The notes: generated by a model not told the origin, from the sequence alone. 64,000 nucleotides of DNA from JAPPHA01 sp965220985 (GCA_965220985.1 OZ244854.1:496001-560000), one strand, 5' to 3'. Shown: positions 18,080-27,271, counted from the stretch's first letter. Numbers and translations: made by a program.

Positions 18080-18363
18080 CAGCAACTCCTCACATTGGCC
18101 TTCGACAATTCGTGCATCTTGAACGGAAATTGTCCGTTACCGCAACACCAGATGGAAACGAGTCGGATGTCCCAACCGACGTTTCGTCATTTCGGCCTGC
18201 GGGCATGACCGGGAATTCTGCCGACGAAACGACCGCTCAAGTTGATCGCTATTATCGTTAACGTTGCTGCTGAAGGTCGGATTCCCATGGGAATTGAAAA
18301 TCTTGCGGGCTGGAAGTTTCCGGGTTTGGTCGAAGCCAATATCGGCGTGCTGCGTCTGATTGA

Positions 18364-18504
18364 TCAGGAATTGACGAGCGCGAGGAAGACCAAGGTCACC
18401 AAGCTGATCGCAATCACCCAGACACTCATGCGAACGAATCCGACAAAGGTTGCCTCGTGGGACGAAACGTCCATTGATCCGTGCTCGTGCTCGTGTTCAG
18501 CCAT
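18364..18504 (-). CDS. aa3-type cytochrome c oxidase subunit IV
   Basis: This 46-residue protein has a His/Glu-rich N-terminus, MAEHEHEHGSMD, the conserved ATFVGFVRMSVWV, and one membrane helix ending FLALVNS. This matches the bacterial aa3 oxidase subunit IV of alphaproteobacteria (the Paracoccus type), a single-helix accessory subunit in the inner membrane. The frame is open upstream, but the family start is the ATG at 18504. No other oxidase gene is nearby, which is common for this solitary subunit. Confidence 0.88.
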   Translation of the reverse strand: MAEHEHEHGSMDVSSHEATFVGFVRMSVWVIAISLVTLVFLALVNS

Positions 18505-18758
18505 TTTGACGATCCCGTTTTTACACTCTCGGATCATGTAGTCGCAGCCCATGTTGCTGTCAATCCGCATGGCCCAACAATCGAGCTTACATCAAATAGC
18601 GGGGGCTCGCTCGTGACAACCGTGAAACAGCGGCAGTGCCTGTCACCGCTTGCCTAACCTCTAAACTTTCTAGCAAAATGACGCGAACGAATGGGTCAGG
18701 GTGTCAGGTTACAGAGGTATTGGCACGCGGACCAATCCACTCGGTGATTGGTTGAAGA
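18505..18758. other. intergenic region upstream of cox subunit IV
   Basis: This region should contain the promoter of the minus-strand subunit IV gene. No gene, RNA or strong repeat is apparent. Together with 18759-19030 it forms a 526-base stretch without a confident gene. Confidence 0.4.
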
Positions 18759-18980
18759 TTGTGGCAGACATACTATATCTACTACGTCGACTGGACAGTC
18801 GAACCGGTATGGCTTGACGCCTCAGAGGTCGCAGCCCTACTGGTGGCGTTGCGGGCCCGATGGCTGTGTCTGCAGAAAACAGCGGAGGTTTTCGGGGCCG
18901 TCGGCATCGTACGGGGCATCTATAAGAAAGTGAAGCAACCGATCGAGAATTGCGTCGGGGCGGACATTTGCGACCTGTAG
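18759..18980 (+). CDS. possible small protein, unknown
   Basis: A GTG-initiated frame of 73 codons encodes an aromatic-rich N-terminus (MWQTYYIYYVDWTVEPVW), a hydrophobic middle and a Lys-rich tail. No clear ribosome-binding site precedes it and no family is recognised. It ends 50 bases before the DUF6236-like gene on the same strand, so it could be a small partner or leader, but it may equally be a chance frame. Confidence 0.22.
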   Translation: MWQTYYIYYVDWTVEPVWLDASEVAALLVALRARWLCLQKTAEVFGAVGIVRGIYKKVKQPIENCVGADICDL

Positions 18981-19030
18981 CGCGACCCACATGATCGGCG
19001 ACAGTCACAACAGTTTGACGCGAGGCAGAT

Positions 19031-20044
19031 GTGAAAGACACGGCATATTACTATCCTGCTCCATACTGGCATGCAAAGGAAGGGGACTGGATAAAATCGC
19101 TACTGCTCTTCTTCGATGAAGTGGCGATCTTGCTTCCACAATACATGAGGGGACTTCATCGAGACGCAGATCCTACTCTCGCCGGGCCAATGGAAGAGCG
19201 AGGACTTCTTCGCATTTTGGAACCAGACGAGTGGGTCGACGCAGAAGTGGCCGTTACGCTGGCAGAGGTCATGGTAGAGTTGCTTGCTGAAGGAGTGTTC
19301 GAGGGATTGTCCAAGGAGTGCCACTTCGCAGAGTTGTCCCAGTCTCGGATCGGCTACGGTTCTGACATGGAACTGGCGGATTTTCTCGTAGATGAACTTC
19401 GCCAAAGAGGGTTGGCTCGGCCCAGTGAAGACGGTGTTTCGATCCCATTGCATCCGGTAGTTCGTACCACAATGCTAGTACTCCTGAGCCAGCTGGCGCG
19501 GAAAAGAGGTACTCATTTCGGGATGGCAGTGCATCCTGCTACCAATCAGCAAAAATTCGCGACGGACCTACTGGACACTCTGTCCAGAGAATCGATGCCG
19601 TCTAGTCAGAGTGTTGTGCAACTGGACTTGGAGCCTGTCACACTAGACCTGTCGACAATACCGCTCGACGAGGTTCTCCAGCTCCGAGCGGATCAAGGAG
19701 TGGCTCACAAGACTTACATGCAAAGTCTCCGAGGATTTCTCGTTGAACTCGGCCAGATCTGCGACCCCGAGGAACGGACGAGGGCTCTTCTGGAGAGAGA
19801 GCAACAGATAGCTGATCTGGCGCACGACAACCGGCGGTCAATCAGAAAGTCAATGCGAAAGAATCTCGCGTCTTGGTCGTTGGGAATTACAGGTGCAACT
19901 TGGTCCATCGCGACCGGCGATGCTCTGGGTGCGGCAGTAGGTGCGCTGGGGCTTGGAACTGGCCTAATGTCTGGGAAAACGGATACTGTCGGTGCGTACT
20001 CATACCTCTTTTCTGTAACTCAAGCATTCGGAAGAGATTCGTAG
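19031..20044 (+). CDS. DUF6236-like protein, unknown function
   Basis: This 337-residue protein begins with YYYPAPYWHAKEGDWIKSLLLFFDEVAILLP. That resembles DUF6236 proteins, which open with a YYPxxxxxxxxWLK-type strand and a block specifying orientation to a wall of helices. The C-terminal 60 residues contain a basic stretch (RRSIRKSMRKN) and a Gly/Ala-rich hydrophobic segment that may insert in membranes. GTG is the start, with GAGG five bases upstream. Base composition looks more AT-rich than in neighbouring housekeeping genes, suggesting acquisition. DUF6236 genes occur in accessory regions; the function is not established to my knowledge. Confidence 0.6.
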   Translation: MKDTAYYYPAPYWHAKEGDWIKSLLLFFDEVAILLPQYMRGLHRDADPTLAGPMEERGLLRILEPDEWVDAEVAVTLAEVMVELLAEGVFEGLSKECHFAELSQSRIGYGSDMELADFLVDELRQRGLARPSEDGVSIPLHPVVRTTMLVLLSQLARKRGTHFGMAVHPATNQQKFATDLLDTLSRESMPSSQSVVQLDLEPVTLDLSTIPLDEVLQLRADQGVAHKTYMQSLRGFLVELGQICDPEERTRALLEREQQIADLAHDNRRSIRKSMRKNLASWSLGITGATWSIATGDALGAAVGALGLGTGLMSGKTDTVGAYSYLFSVTQAFGRDS

Positions 20045-20254
20045 TTGTGACCTACTCCTGGAGAAATGTGGAAGCTTGAGGGCAAATGCGCCAGTCGTCG
20101 CGAAAAGATGTTCGTTCGGCCTGCAGTTACCGTCAAAGAGTGAAATTGAAATATTCACCGTCTCCTGAGCAATATTCCGCCACACAAGTAGCTGGAGTTG
20201 GTGCCAATCGTTTGCCCCGGGCGGTCGGCTTGACTCTACACTGCCGCTGGCCGT

Positions 20255-21301
20255 TCAATCACGACGTGACCAGATCAGCGCACCATCGGACACCCTCTGC
20301 CGTCGCTCGATCCGACCAGACTGAAACAGATGATTGAGATGACCAACAGCCTCGGCAATCGCGAGCCCGTATTCGCCCTCGCGGATCTTGCGTCCATACA
20401 TCGGAGCGAGGCAGTCATGAGCGGTCGATGGCGTGCAAAGGTGCTCATGCAGCGCATCAAGGGTGAGGTGATGATGCTCGATCAACTCCTCGAGGCGGGC
20501 CGGAAGACCGACAAACGGCAGTTTGTGCCCGGGAAGCACGAGGTGATCCTCGCGGGCATGCCGAGACAGATCCTTGCAACTCGTCAACCATTCCGCCACC
20601 GGGTCGGCATCCGGTTCGGTCGGATAGACACCGAGATTCGGCGTGATCCCGGGAAGAACCTGATCCCCGGCGATGACCAGGTGATCATCTTCCGACCACA
20701 GGGTCGCGTGTTCCGGCGAATGACCATTGCCGACGATCACACGCCAACGGCGACCACCGATCCTGAGAACGTCACCATCCCTGATGCGTTCGAATCCGAG
20801 TGGCAGCGGATGGACCGTGTCTGCGAAATTGAAAGGTCTGGACGACATGCGACGCTCGATCACCTCGCGCGGCATGCCGGCAGCTCGGTAAAACGCCAGC
20901 GTTTCGGCCGGCCATGTCTCCTGAACGTCGAGCGTGAGCATTCGGGCATAAAGCCATGTCGTCCGTGTCGCCGTCAGTCGGGAGCCGTGGTTCGACTGAA
21001 ACCATCCAGCCATTCCCACGTGATCGGGATGATGATGAGTCACGAGAACGTTGACGGGGTCGCCGCCGAGCGGACCCCGCAGGATCGCTTCCCATATGCC
21101 GATGCTCCGTTTGGACAGGATGCCGGTGTCGATGACTGTCCATCCGCCTTCATCGCGCAGCGCGTAGACATTGACGTGATTGAGCGCCGAGGGCAGCGGC
21201 AGACGAAACCACAAGACGCCATCGGCAACTTCGCGGCAGCACCCCTCTTCCGGCGGCTCCGCGAACGGAAACCGCACAGGCCCCATATCGCCTGAGTTCA
21301 T
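20255..21301 (-). CDS. MBL-fold metallo-hydrolase
   Basis: This 348-residue metallo-beta-lactamase-fold hydrolase has the dinuclear metal motif HHHPDH at residues 89-94. It is followed by the His of GNGHSPEHATLWS, the Asp of VIAGDQVLPGITPN and the His of LVLPGHKLPF. This is the layout of glyoxalase-II-like thioester or lactone hydrolases. A C-terminal winged-helix-like region with GEYGLAIAEAVGHLNHLFQSG resembles the LACTB2-type tail. Its ATG overlaps the stop codon of the acyl-CoA dehydrogenase gene (ATGA), so both act together, possibly in fatty or branched acyl-CoA breakdown. Confidence 0.88.
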   Translation of the reverse strand: MNSGDMGPVRFPFAEPPEEGCCREVADGVLWFRLPLPSALNHVNVYALRDEGGWTVIDTGILSKRSIGIWEAILRGPLGGDPVNVLVTHHHPDHVGMAGWFQSNHGSRLTATRTTWLYARMLTLDVQETWPAETLAFYRAAGMPREVIERRMSSRPFNFADTVHPLPLGFERIRDGDVLRIGGRRWRVIVGNGHSPEHATLWSEDDHLVIAGDQVLPGITPNLGVYPTEPDADPVAEWLTSCKDLSRHAREDHLVLPGHKLPFVGLPARLEELIEHHHLTLDALHEHLCTPSTAHDCLAPMYGRKIREGEYGLAIAEAVGHLNHLFQSGRIERRQRVSDGALIWSRRD

Positions 21302-23031
21302 GACGATGCCTGGAACGCGGATCGCGGCATCGCGTAGAGATCACGCGAGCCCAGCGCCGAGAGTTCTGCATTGACGATCGCCGTCGGAAGCATCCGCGCG
21401 CAGAAGAAATCCGCCAACGGTCCGGCTTCTGGCGCCGCGTCTTCTGCCAACGAAGCCCGCAGCAGGTAGTGACCGCCGAGAACGATGCCGAATGCCCGAA
21501 GATAGTCGGCGGCGCCGGCTTCGCGGTCGGCACGATCGTTGAATCCGGCAATTGCATCAGTCGCGTCCGAGAGCGCGTCGGCAGCCCTGCTCAGCGACGC
21601 GGCTGCGACACCACGCGATGCGCGATCTCCGTTTTTGGCCTGCGCTGCCGTGTTGCGGATGTCCGCGAGCAGTCGACGCGCCGTCTCCCCGCCGTCGCCC
21701 AGCTTGCGAACGACAAGATCGCCGGCCTGAATCCCGTTCGTTCCCTCGTAGATTCGGGTCACCCGCACATCTCGCCAGAACTGTGCGGCACCCGTCTCCT
21801 CGACGTATCCGGCACCACCGTGAGCCTGGATTCCCAGGTCCGCGACCTCGGCTGCAACATCCGTGCTGAATGCCTTGGCGATCGGCGTCAGAAAGGCCTC
21901 CCTTTGCGCCCACGCCTCGTCGCCGGTCGCGCGAGCGAGGTCGCAACTGATGGCGGTGTCGAGACACAGAGCCCGGGCCGCCATCGTCAGCGTCTTCATC
22001 TGCATGAGCATTCGCCGCACGTCGGGGTGGTCGACAATCGGACCCGTGCCGTCTACAGTCGGTGGCCTCCCTTGCCTCCGCTCCTGTGCGTAGGCGAAGG
22101 CAGTCTGGGTTGCGGCCTCGGCAACACCGACGCCCTGAACGGCGACCCCAAGCCGCGCGTTGTTCATCATGGTGAACATGGATGCCAAGCCCTTGCCGGG
22201 CTGTCCGACAAGCCAGCCGACCGCTCCTTCGTAGGCCATGACCGCCGTTGGCGAGCCGTGCATGCCGAGCTTTCCTTCGAGCGAAACCGGCCGCAGGCTG
22301 TTGGCCTCTCCGGGATCACCGTCGGCGTCCGGGATGAACTTGGGAACGAGGAACATCGAAATCCCGCGCGTGCCAGGCTCCGAATCGGGAAGTCGGGCGA
22401 GAACCAGATGGCAGATGTTGTCGGCAAGATCGTGATCGCCCCAGCTGATGAATATCTTGGTGCCGGTGATCGCGTAGGTGCCGTCCCCATTCGGCTCGGC
22501 TCGACACCGCAAGGCGCCCACGTCCGAACCCGCCTGGGGTTCGGTCAGGTTCATTGTTCCGGCCCACTCGCCAGAGACGAGCCGCGGAAGGTAGATGTCC
22601 TTGAGATCGTCATCCGCATGATTGGCGAGCGCCAGGACATTCCCCTGGGTCATCAGTGGATTGAGCGCGAGAGACAGGCATGCCGACGACATGGACTCTC
22701 CGACAGCCATCTGGAGTGTCGTCGGCAGTCCCATTCCGCCGAATTCCGGCGGCGCCGAAATTCCGATCCAGCCTCCATCGGCAATGGCCCGATAGCCCTC
22801 CTTGAAACCCGGAGCGCATGACACGGAGCCGTCCGTCAGACGCGTCGGCTCGCGGTCGCCGACAGCGTTCAAGGGCGCAAGCACGTCCTCGGACAGCTTG
22901 GCCGCCTGGTCCAGAATGGCCTCCACGACCTCGAAGGTGACGTCGGAATGCCGATCGCTCGCCATGACCCGGTCGAAACCGAGGACGGATCGCAGCAGGA
23001 ACATGGTTTCGGCGACGGGTGCCCGGTACAT
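21298..23031 (-). CDS. acyl-CoA dehydrogenase, DmdC-like
   Basis: This 577-residue flavoprotein carries all acyl-CoA dehydrogenase domains plus the extra C-terminal region of the long DmdC/AidB-like branch. Key motifs are LTEPQAGSDVGAL (FAD-binding), GTKIFISWGDHDLADN and YEGTNGIQAGDLVVRK, with the likely catalytic base Glu429. The start MYRAPVAET is typical for DmdC-like enzymes. GGAGG lies nine bases upstream of the ATG at 23031. DmdC converts 3-methylmercaptopropionyl-CoA, but many paralogues act on ordinary acyl-CoAs, so the substrate is uncertain. It is in an operon with the MBL hydrolase. Confidence 0.87.
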   Translation of the reverse strand: MYRAPVAETMFLLRSVLGFDRVMASDRHSDVTFEVVEAILDQAAKLSEDVLAPLNAVGDREPTRLTDGSVSCAPGFKEGYRAIADGGWIGISAPPEFGGMGLPTTLQMAVGESMSSACLSLALNPLMTQGNVLALANHADDDLKDIYLPRLVSGEWAGTMNLTEPQAGSDVGALRCRAEPNGDGTYAITGTKIFISWGDHDLADNICHLVLARLPDSEPGTRGISMFLVPKFIPDADGDPGEANSLRPVSLEGKLGMHGSPTAVMAYEGAVGWLVGQPGKGLASMFTMMNNARLGVAVQGVGVAEAATQTAFAYAQERRQGRPPTVDGTGPIVDHPDVRRMLMQMKTLTMAARALCLDTAISCDLARATGDEAWAQREAFLTPIAKAFSTDVAAEVADLGIQAHGGAGYVEETGAAQFWRDVRVTRIYEGTNGIQAGDLVVRKLGDGGETARRLLADIRNTAAQAKNGDRASRGVAAASLSRAADALSDATDAIAGFNDRADREAGAADYLRAFGIVLGGHYLLRASLAEDAAPEAGPLADFFCARMLPTAIVNAELSALGSRDLYAMPRSAFQASS

Positions 23032-23090
23032 CAAGACGGACCTCCTCTGTCCTCTTCCAACGCGCTTTGCATCCTGCAAGCCGTCGGGTT

Positions 23091-24125
23091 ATGTGTCGGC
23101 CAACTCCGCCGACACTTAATTCTGCACTTGCGGAACAACAACCCAAGACGGACATCTTGCCCCCAACTGGAACAGAAAGACTCGCGCCCGACAACGCCGG
23201 GCTGGCAAGCGCCGCAACGTTGCTCGAGCAAGGTGGGCTCGTGGCGTTTCCGACCGAAACCGTCTACGGGCTCGGGGCGGACGCGCGGAATTCGGACGCG
23301 ATCGTGCGGCTGTATGCCGCCAAGAATCGCCCGCGATCCAATCCATTGATCGTCCATGTCGCCCGTCCCGAAGATGCCCTGTTACTGGTGCGTTTCGATG
23401 CGGTGTCCGAACGCCTTGCGAACCAGTTCTGGCCCGGCCCGCTGACGCTGGTGCTTCCGGTCCGCAATGACACGGCTCTCTCGCGACTGGTGACCTCGGG
23501 GCTTTCGACTGTCGCGGTTCGTGTCCCCGATCACGAGATCGCGGCCGGGTTGCTTGCAGTGTTCGGACATCCTGTGGTGGCGCCGTCGGCGAACAGGTCG
23601 GGACGCCTCAGTCCCACCACTGCCGATGCCGTCATCGAGGAACTTGATGGGAGGATTCATGCCGTCATCGACGGCGGGTCGACGGCGTTCGGGCTTGAAT
23701 CCACCGTCATCCGAACATCACAAGAAACCGGAAGAACGGAGTTGCTGCGCCCGGGCGCCATTCCTCGCGAGGCGATCGAGGGCGCTGCTCAGGTTCGCAT
23801 CGAAGCGCACGTGCCAACCGGTCCGCTGGCCTCTCCCGGCATGCTGGAGTCGCATTACGCGCCGACCGTCGGGCTTCGCATGAACGTCGAGGCACCTGGT
23901 GCGAACGAGATTCTGCTCGGGTTCGGAAACACGCATGCAGCCGACATCGAAAACTTGTCCCCGTCAGGCGATCTCGACGAGGCGGCGTCGCGGCTTTTTT
24001 CGGCCTTGAGGCGACTCGATGCCGAGGCGCAGGCTTCGGGCAAGTCCATCGCGGTGGCGCCGATTCCGACATCGGGCATCGGGGCGGCCATCAACGATCG
24101 CCTGAAACGCGCATCCCGTTCCTGA
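23091..24125 (+). CDS. sua5: L-threonylcarbamoyladenylate synthase (Sua5/TsaC)
   Basis: The product combines a YrdC/TsaC domain (GGLVAFPTETVYGLGADA, then KNRPRSNPLIVH and PSANRSGRLSPTTADAV) with the C-terminal Sua5 domain (linker RPGAIPREAI and GMLESHYAP). It makes threonylcarbamoyl-AMP for tRNA t6A37. The start is uncertain: ATG at 23091 gives 344 residues, while a TTG at 23157 would start close to the YrdC domain. It is divergent from the acyl-CoA dehydrogenase gene, with at most 59 bases between them if the ATG is used. Confidence 0.93.
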   Translation: MCRPTPPTLNSALAEQQPKTDILPPTGTERLAPDNAGLASAATLLEQGGLVAFPTETVYGLGADARNSDAIVRLYAAKNRPRSNPLIVHVARPEDALLLVRFDAVSERLANQFWPGPLTLVLPVRNDTALSRLVTSGLSTVAVRVPDHEIAAGLLAVFGHPVVAPSANRSGRLSPTTADAVIEELDGRIHAVIDGGSTAFGLESTVIRTSQETGRTELLRPGAIPREAIEGAAQVRIEAHVPTGPLASPGMLESHYAPTVGLRMNVEAPGANEILLGFGNTHAADIENLSPSGDLDEAASRLFSALRRLDAEAQASGKSIAVAPIPTSGIGAAINDRLKRASRS

Positions 24126-24324
24126 CCCTGGTCCCGTCAGTATCGGCATTGCAGTTGCGCTGATTCCACCAAGAGCAACGCGAACCCGTCGCTTCGGTCA
24201 TGTGGAAGCCGCACCCGTCGCCAAGCGCGACATCGGCCTGGAATCTCCTTGGCGGAAGTTGAAGCGGCACCGCGCCGGCGACGAATTGCCGCATCCGTCA
24301 ATTGCGGTCGAATCCGGCAGTTTG

Positions 24325-24361
24325 CCTTGCAAATTTGATATTTCATGTTCAATTTGCAAGG
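24325..24361. promoter_or_regulatory. 11-bp inverted repeat abutting the AAA_14 ATPase start codon
   Basis: Perfect arms CCTTGCAAATT (24325-24335) and AATTTGCAAGG (24351-24361) flank a 15-base AT-rich spacer. The right arm contains the only Shine-Dalgarno-like AAGG and touches the ATG at 24362. It may be an operator for self-repression, or a hairpin in the leader that hides the ribosome-binding site. Confidence 0.65.
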
Positions 24362-25564
24362 ATGTACGAACGAACGCTTGCTGATGACGTCATCCGCAGC
24401 CTGGATCTCAATCCAGCCGTTGCGATTCTCGGTCCGCGCCAGATCGGCAAGACAACCCTCGCCCTCGAAATCGCGAAAAGCAGGCCGTCGGTCTATCTTG
24501 ATCTCGAAAGCCCCGAGGACCTTCAGAAGCTGGCGGACCCCGCCCACTATCTCGAGCTGCACGCGGACAGCCTGGTGATCCTCGATGAAGTTCAGCGTCG
24601 TCCGGACCTGTTCATGTCACTGCGCGGAGTCATCGATGCGCGACGGCGCGAAGGACGGGGCAACGGTCGCTTTCTGATCCTCGGATCTGCTTCGAATGAA
24701 CTCCTGAGGCAAAGTTCCGAAAGCCTCGCTGGTCGAATCCGTTATTGCGAACTGTCCGGTCTTGGCCCCCTCGAAATCGAGGCTCCGCACGGCGACCCGT
24801 TGAGAAAGCTGTGGACCCGTGGCGGGTTCCCCGACAGCTATTCGGCCCCAAGCGATCATGCGAGCCATGCATGGCGTCGGAATCTCGTTCGCACCTATGT
24901 GGAGCGCGACATTCCTCAATTGGGGCCACGCATACCCGCCACGACGCTCTTCCGGTTCTGGACGATGCTCGCGCATCTTCAAGGCGAACTGTTCAATGCC
25001 TCGAAACTTGCGCGTTCACTTGGGTGTGCGAGCGTGACCATCAGTCGCTATGTCGATCTCATGGTCGACCTGTTGCTGGTTCGCAGGTTGGAGCCCTGGT
25101 CCGGCAACGTCGGGAAACGTCTCGTCAGGTCACCCAGAATCTACGTGCGGGACAGTGGAATCGTCCACGCATTGCTGAGCATCGCAGATCACGAGGGGCT
25201 GATGGGGCACCCGGTTCTGGGAAAGAGCTGGGAAGGATTCGTGATCGAAAAGGTGATCATGGCGGCCGCATCGGACGTCCTTCCCTTCTTCTACCGGACG
25301 TCCGCAGGTGCCGAGATCGACTTGCTGCTCGAATTCGGCCCGGACGATCGTTGGGCGATCGACATCAAAGCTGGTCGCGCGCCGACCCCCACGAGAGGAT
25401 TTCACCTGGCTTGCGAAGACCTGAAGGTGAAACGGAAATTCTTGATCTACGGCGGCGAAGACAGGTTTGCGGCGGGCAATCAAACGATTGTCCTGTCACT
25501 GTCGCGCTTCATCGAATCTCTGAACGAGCGGCTCGGCCGATCCTCGATGGGTGCATGCGGCTGA
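24362..25564 (+). CDS. AAA_14 / DUF4143 ATPase
   Basis: This 400-residue protein has an N-terminal AAA_14 ATPase domain with Walker A GPRQIGKTT (24-32), Walker B SLVILDE (70-76) and sensor-like RFLILGSAS. The C-terminal DUF4143 domain contains AGAEIDLLLEF and WAIDIKAG, the pattern of a PD-(D/E)XK-nuclease-like fold. Such genes are frequent in accessory regions and their role is not settled; defence or toxin-antitoxin functions have been suggested. The ATG at 24362 gives the family start MYERTL. A striking palindrome overlaps the translation-initiation region. Confidence 0.88.
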   Translation: MYERTLADDVIRSLDLNPAVAILGPRQIGKTTLALEIAKSRPSVYLDLESPEDLQKLADPAHYLELHADSLVILDEVQRRPDLFMSLRGVIDARRREGRGNGRFLILGSASNELLRQSSESLAGRIRYCELSGLGPLEIEAPHGDPLRKLWTRGGFPDSYSAPSDHASHAWRRNLVRTYVERDIPQLGPRIPATTLFRFWTMLAHLQGELFNASKLARSLGCASVTISRYVDLMVDLLLVRRLEPWSGNVGKRLVRSPRIYVRDSGIVHALLSIADHEGLMGHPVLGKSWEGFVIEKVIMAAASDVLPFFYRTSAGAEIDLLLEFGPDDRWAIDIKAGRAPTPTRGFHLACEDLKVKRKFLIYGGEDRFAAGNQTIVLSLSRFIESLNERLGRSSMGACG

Positions 25565-25648
25565 CCGGGTTGCGATCGCGGCTGCCTGTCCGGCGACTCT
25601 CTTCCAAGCGCTCGTCGCGACCGGACGGTGCAGTTGGCGGTGCGGCGC

Positions 25649-26224
25649 TCAGGCGCGCCCGCCAGATGACGACAGCATCGCGGGGTCGATTCCGATCTTG
25701 TCCAGCGCGGCCTGCCAGATACGCGCATGGTCGGACTGAAACACGATGTCGGCGCTGGCATCGCAGATCAGCCAGCCGTTGTCGCGAATCTCCTGCTCGA
25801 CCTGGCCCGGTCCCCATCCCGAGTAGCCAAGCGCCAGCATGCACGACTCAGGCCCCTTTCCCATGGAGATGTCCTGCAGGATATCCACGGTCGCCGTCAT
25901 CGAGAACTGGCTGTTGACGGAAACGGTCGAGGATTCGGAGCCGTAGTCCCCGGTGTGCAGGACAAAGCCGCGCCCGTAGTCGACCGGACCCCCGTAGTGG
26001 ACCGGCATGTCGACCGGGTCGCCTTCGCAGTCGATATCGAGCTGCTTGAGAAGGTCGGAAAACCGGATCTCGCGGGTCGGCATGTTGACGATCAGCCCCA
26101 TCGCGCCATCCTCGGAATGCGCGCACATGCAGATGACCGAGCGCCGAAACCGCGGATCGAGCATCCCGGGCATCGCGATCAGCATCCTGCCCGTCAGATC
26201 GTCTGTGCCTTCTTCCTTTGCCAT
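25649..26224 (-). CDS. YqgE/AlgH family protein (UPF0301)
   Basis: This 191-residue protein shows the family hallmarks GRMLIAMPGMLDPRFRRSVI, GAMGLIVNMPT, VHYGGPVDYGRGFVLHT and a C-terminal ALGYSGWGPGQVEQEI. Its biochemical function is unknown. Cytoplasmic location is likely because it lacks a signal peptide. I chose the ATG at 26224; the upstream open frame is not family-like. It is divergent from the DsbD-N-like gene. Confidence 0.93.
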   Translation of the reverse strand: MAKEEGTDDLTGRMLIAMPGMLDPRFRRSVICMCAHSEDGAMGLIVNMPTREIRFSDLLKQLDIDCEGDPVDMPVHYGGPVDYGRGFVLHTGDYGSESSTVSVNSQFSMTATVDILQDISMGKGPESCMLALGYSGWGPGQVEQEIRDNGWLICDASADIVFQSDHARIWQAALDKIGIDPAMLSSSGGRA

Positions 26225-26381
26225 GGTTTCATGATTGTGCAATCCGGGCACCGGATTCAAGGGCAATGTTGCACCGCAAGCGCTTTCGTGACCGCATGCG
26301 CTTCGCTCGGCCTTGCTTCTGACGCGATGTTGAGCCTGCGTGATTTCTCGGACCCGGCGATCGTCAGTAGAGTTTTGCCCC

Positions 26382-27248
26382 ATGAACATGCGGTCCATGA
26401 AACTCCTCCTGACAACGATCGCGGTCGCCGCCGGGCTGGCCGGCACGCCCGGTCACGCGGAAACCAGGAATCTGCTCCTTGCAGGCAAGGAGTTCGGAGC
26501 CAAGCCGATTGTCGTTCTCGACCTGCTTCACGGCTGGCGGGACGAGGCCGGGCATCACGTGGCGGCCATCAGGTTCACGCTTGCCGACGAGTGGAAAACC
26601 TACTGGCGCGCGCCCGGACAGTTCGGTTATCCGCCGCAGTTCGATTGGTCGGGTTCGACAAATCTCAAGGCTGTCAGATTTCACTGGCCGACACCCAGGG
26701 TGATCGACTCGTACGGACTTCACATCATCGGATACGAGCACGAACTGATCTTGCCCGTCGAACTGCACCCGGCTGCCGAGGGCGAGAATGTCCATGTCGA
26801 ACTCGGAATCGAGTTCGGCGTCTGCAAGGACATCTGCATTCCGGTCAGGATGCGGCTGACCGGGGGCCTCGATCATCGCGAGGCCAGCGACCGCGACGAC
26901 ATCGAGCAAGCGCTCGAACGAACGGCAATCACCCCAAGACTTGCAGGTTTCCGGCATCTCGGCTGCCGCATCAGGAAGGTCGGACGGGGATTCGTCGTGA
27001 CGTCGCACATCGAGGCGAAACGTGATCTCGGCGCTCCGCTGCACGCAGTCTTCGAGCTTCCCGGCGGATTTGCCTCGATCGAGTCCGGAAAGACCGAGGT
27101 GCAGGGATCACGGATTGTCGCGGATGCACGGATCAGGCCCCACCGCAGGGACGGGTTCATTCTCGATCGATCAAGAATCGTCATGACCATCCTTGGTGGC
27201 GAGCGCGCCGTCGAGTTCACCGGATGCAAGGAACGGCCCGACGACTGA
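26382..27248 (+). CDS. periplasmic DsbD N-terminal-like protein
   Basis: This 288-residue protein has a signal peptide (LLLTTIAVAAGLAGTPGHAE) and then a DsbD alpha-domain-like beta sandwich, with AIRFTLADEWKTYWRAPG and the conserved cysteine pair in FGVCKDICIPV. In DsbD that pair relays electrons from the membrane to periplasmic partners. No membrane domain is fused or adjacent here, so the protein may receive electrons from a separate CcdA-type protein. ATG at 26382 or 26397 is possible. It converges on the RND permease gene. Confidence 0.82.
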   Translation: MNMRSMKLLLTTIAVAAGLAGTPGHAETRNLLLAGKEFGAKPIVVLDLLHGWRDEAGHHVAAIRFTLADEWKTYWRAPGQFGYPPQFDWSGSTNLKAVRFHWPTPRVIDSYGLHIIGYEHELILPVELHPAAEGENVHVELGIEFGVCKDICIPVRMRLTGGLDHREASDRDDIEQALERTAITPRLAGFRHLGCRIRKVGRGFVVTSHIEAKRDLGAPLHAVFELPGGFASIESGKTEVQGSRIVADARIRPHRRDGFILDRSRIVMTILGGERAVEFTGCKERPDD

Positions 27249-27271
27249 TCGTCACGCCGTCGACAGGGTCT

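Noticed and set aside
18242..18541. 99-codon plus-strand frame opposite cox subunit IV
   Set aside because: The opposite strand encodes a clear family member, so this frame is its antisense.
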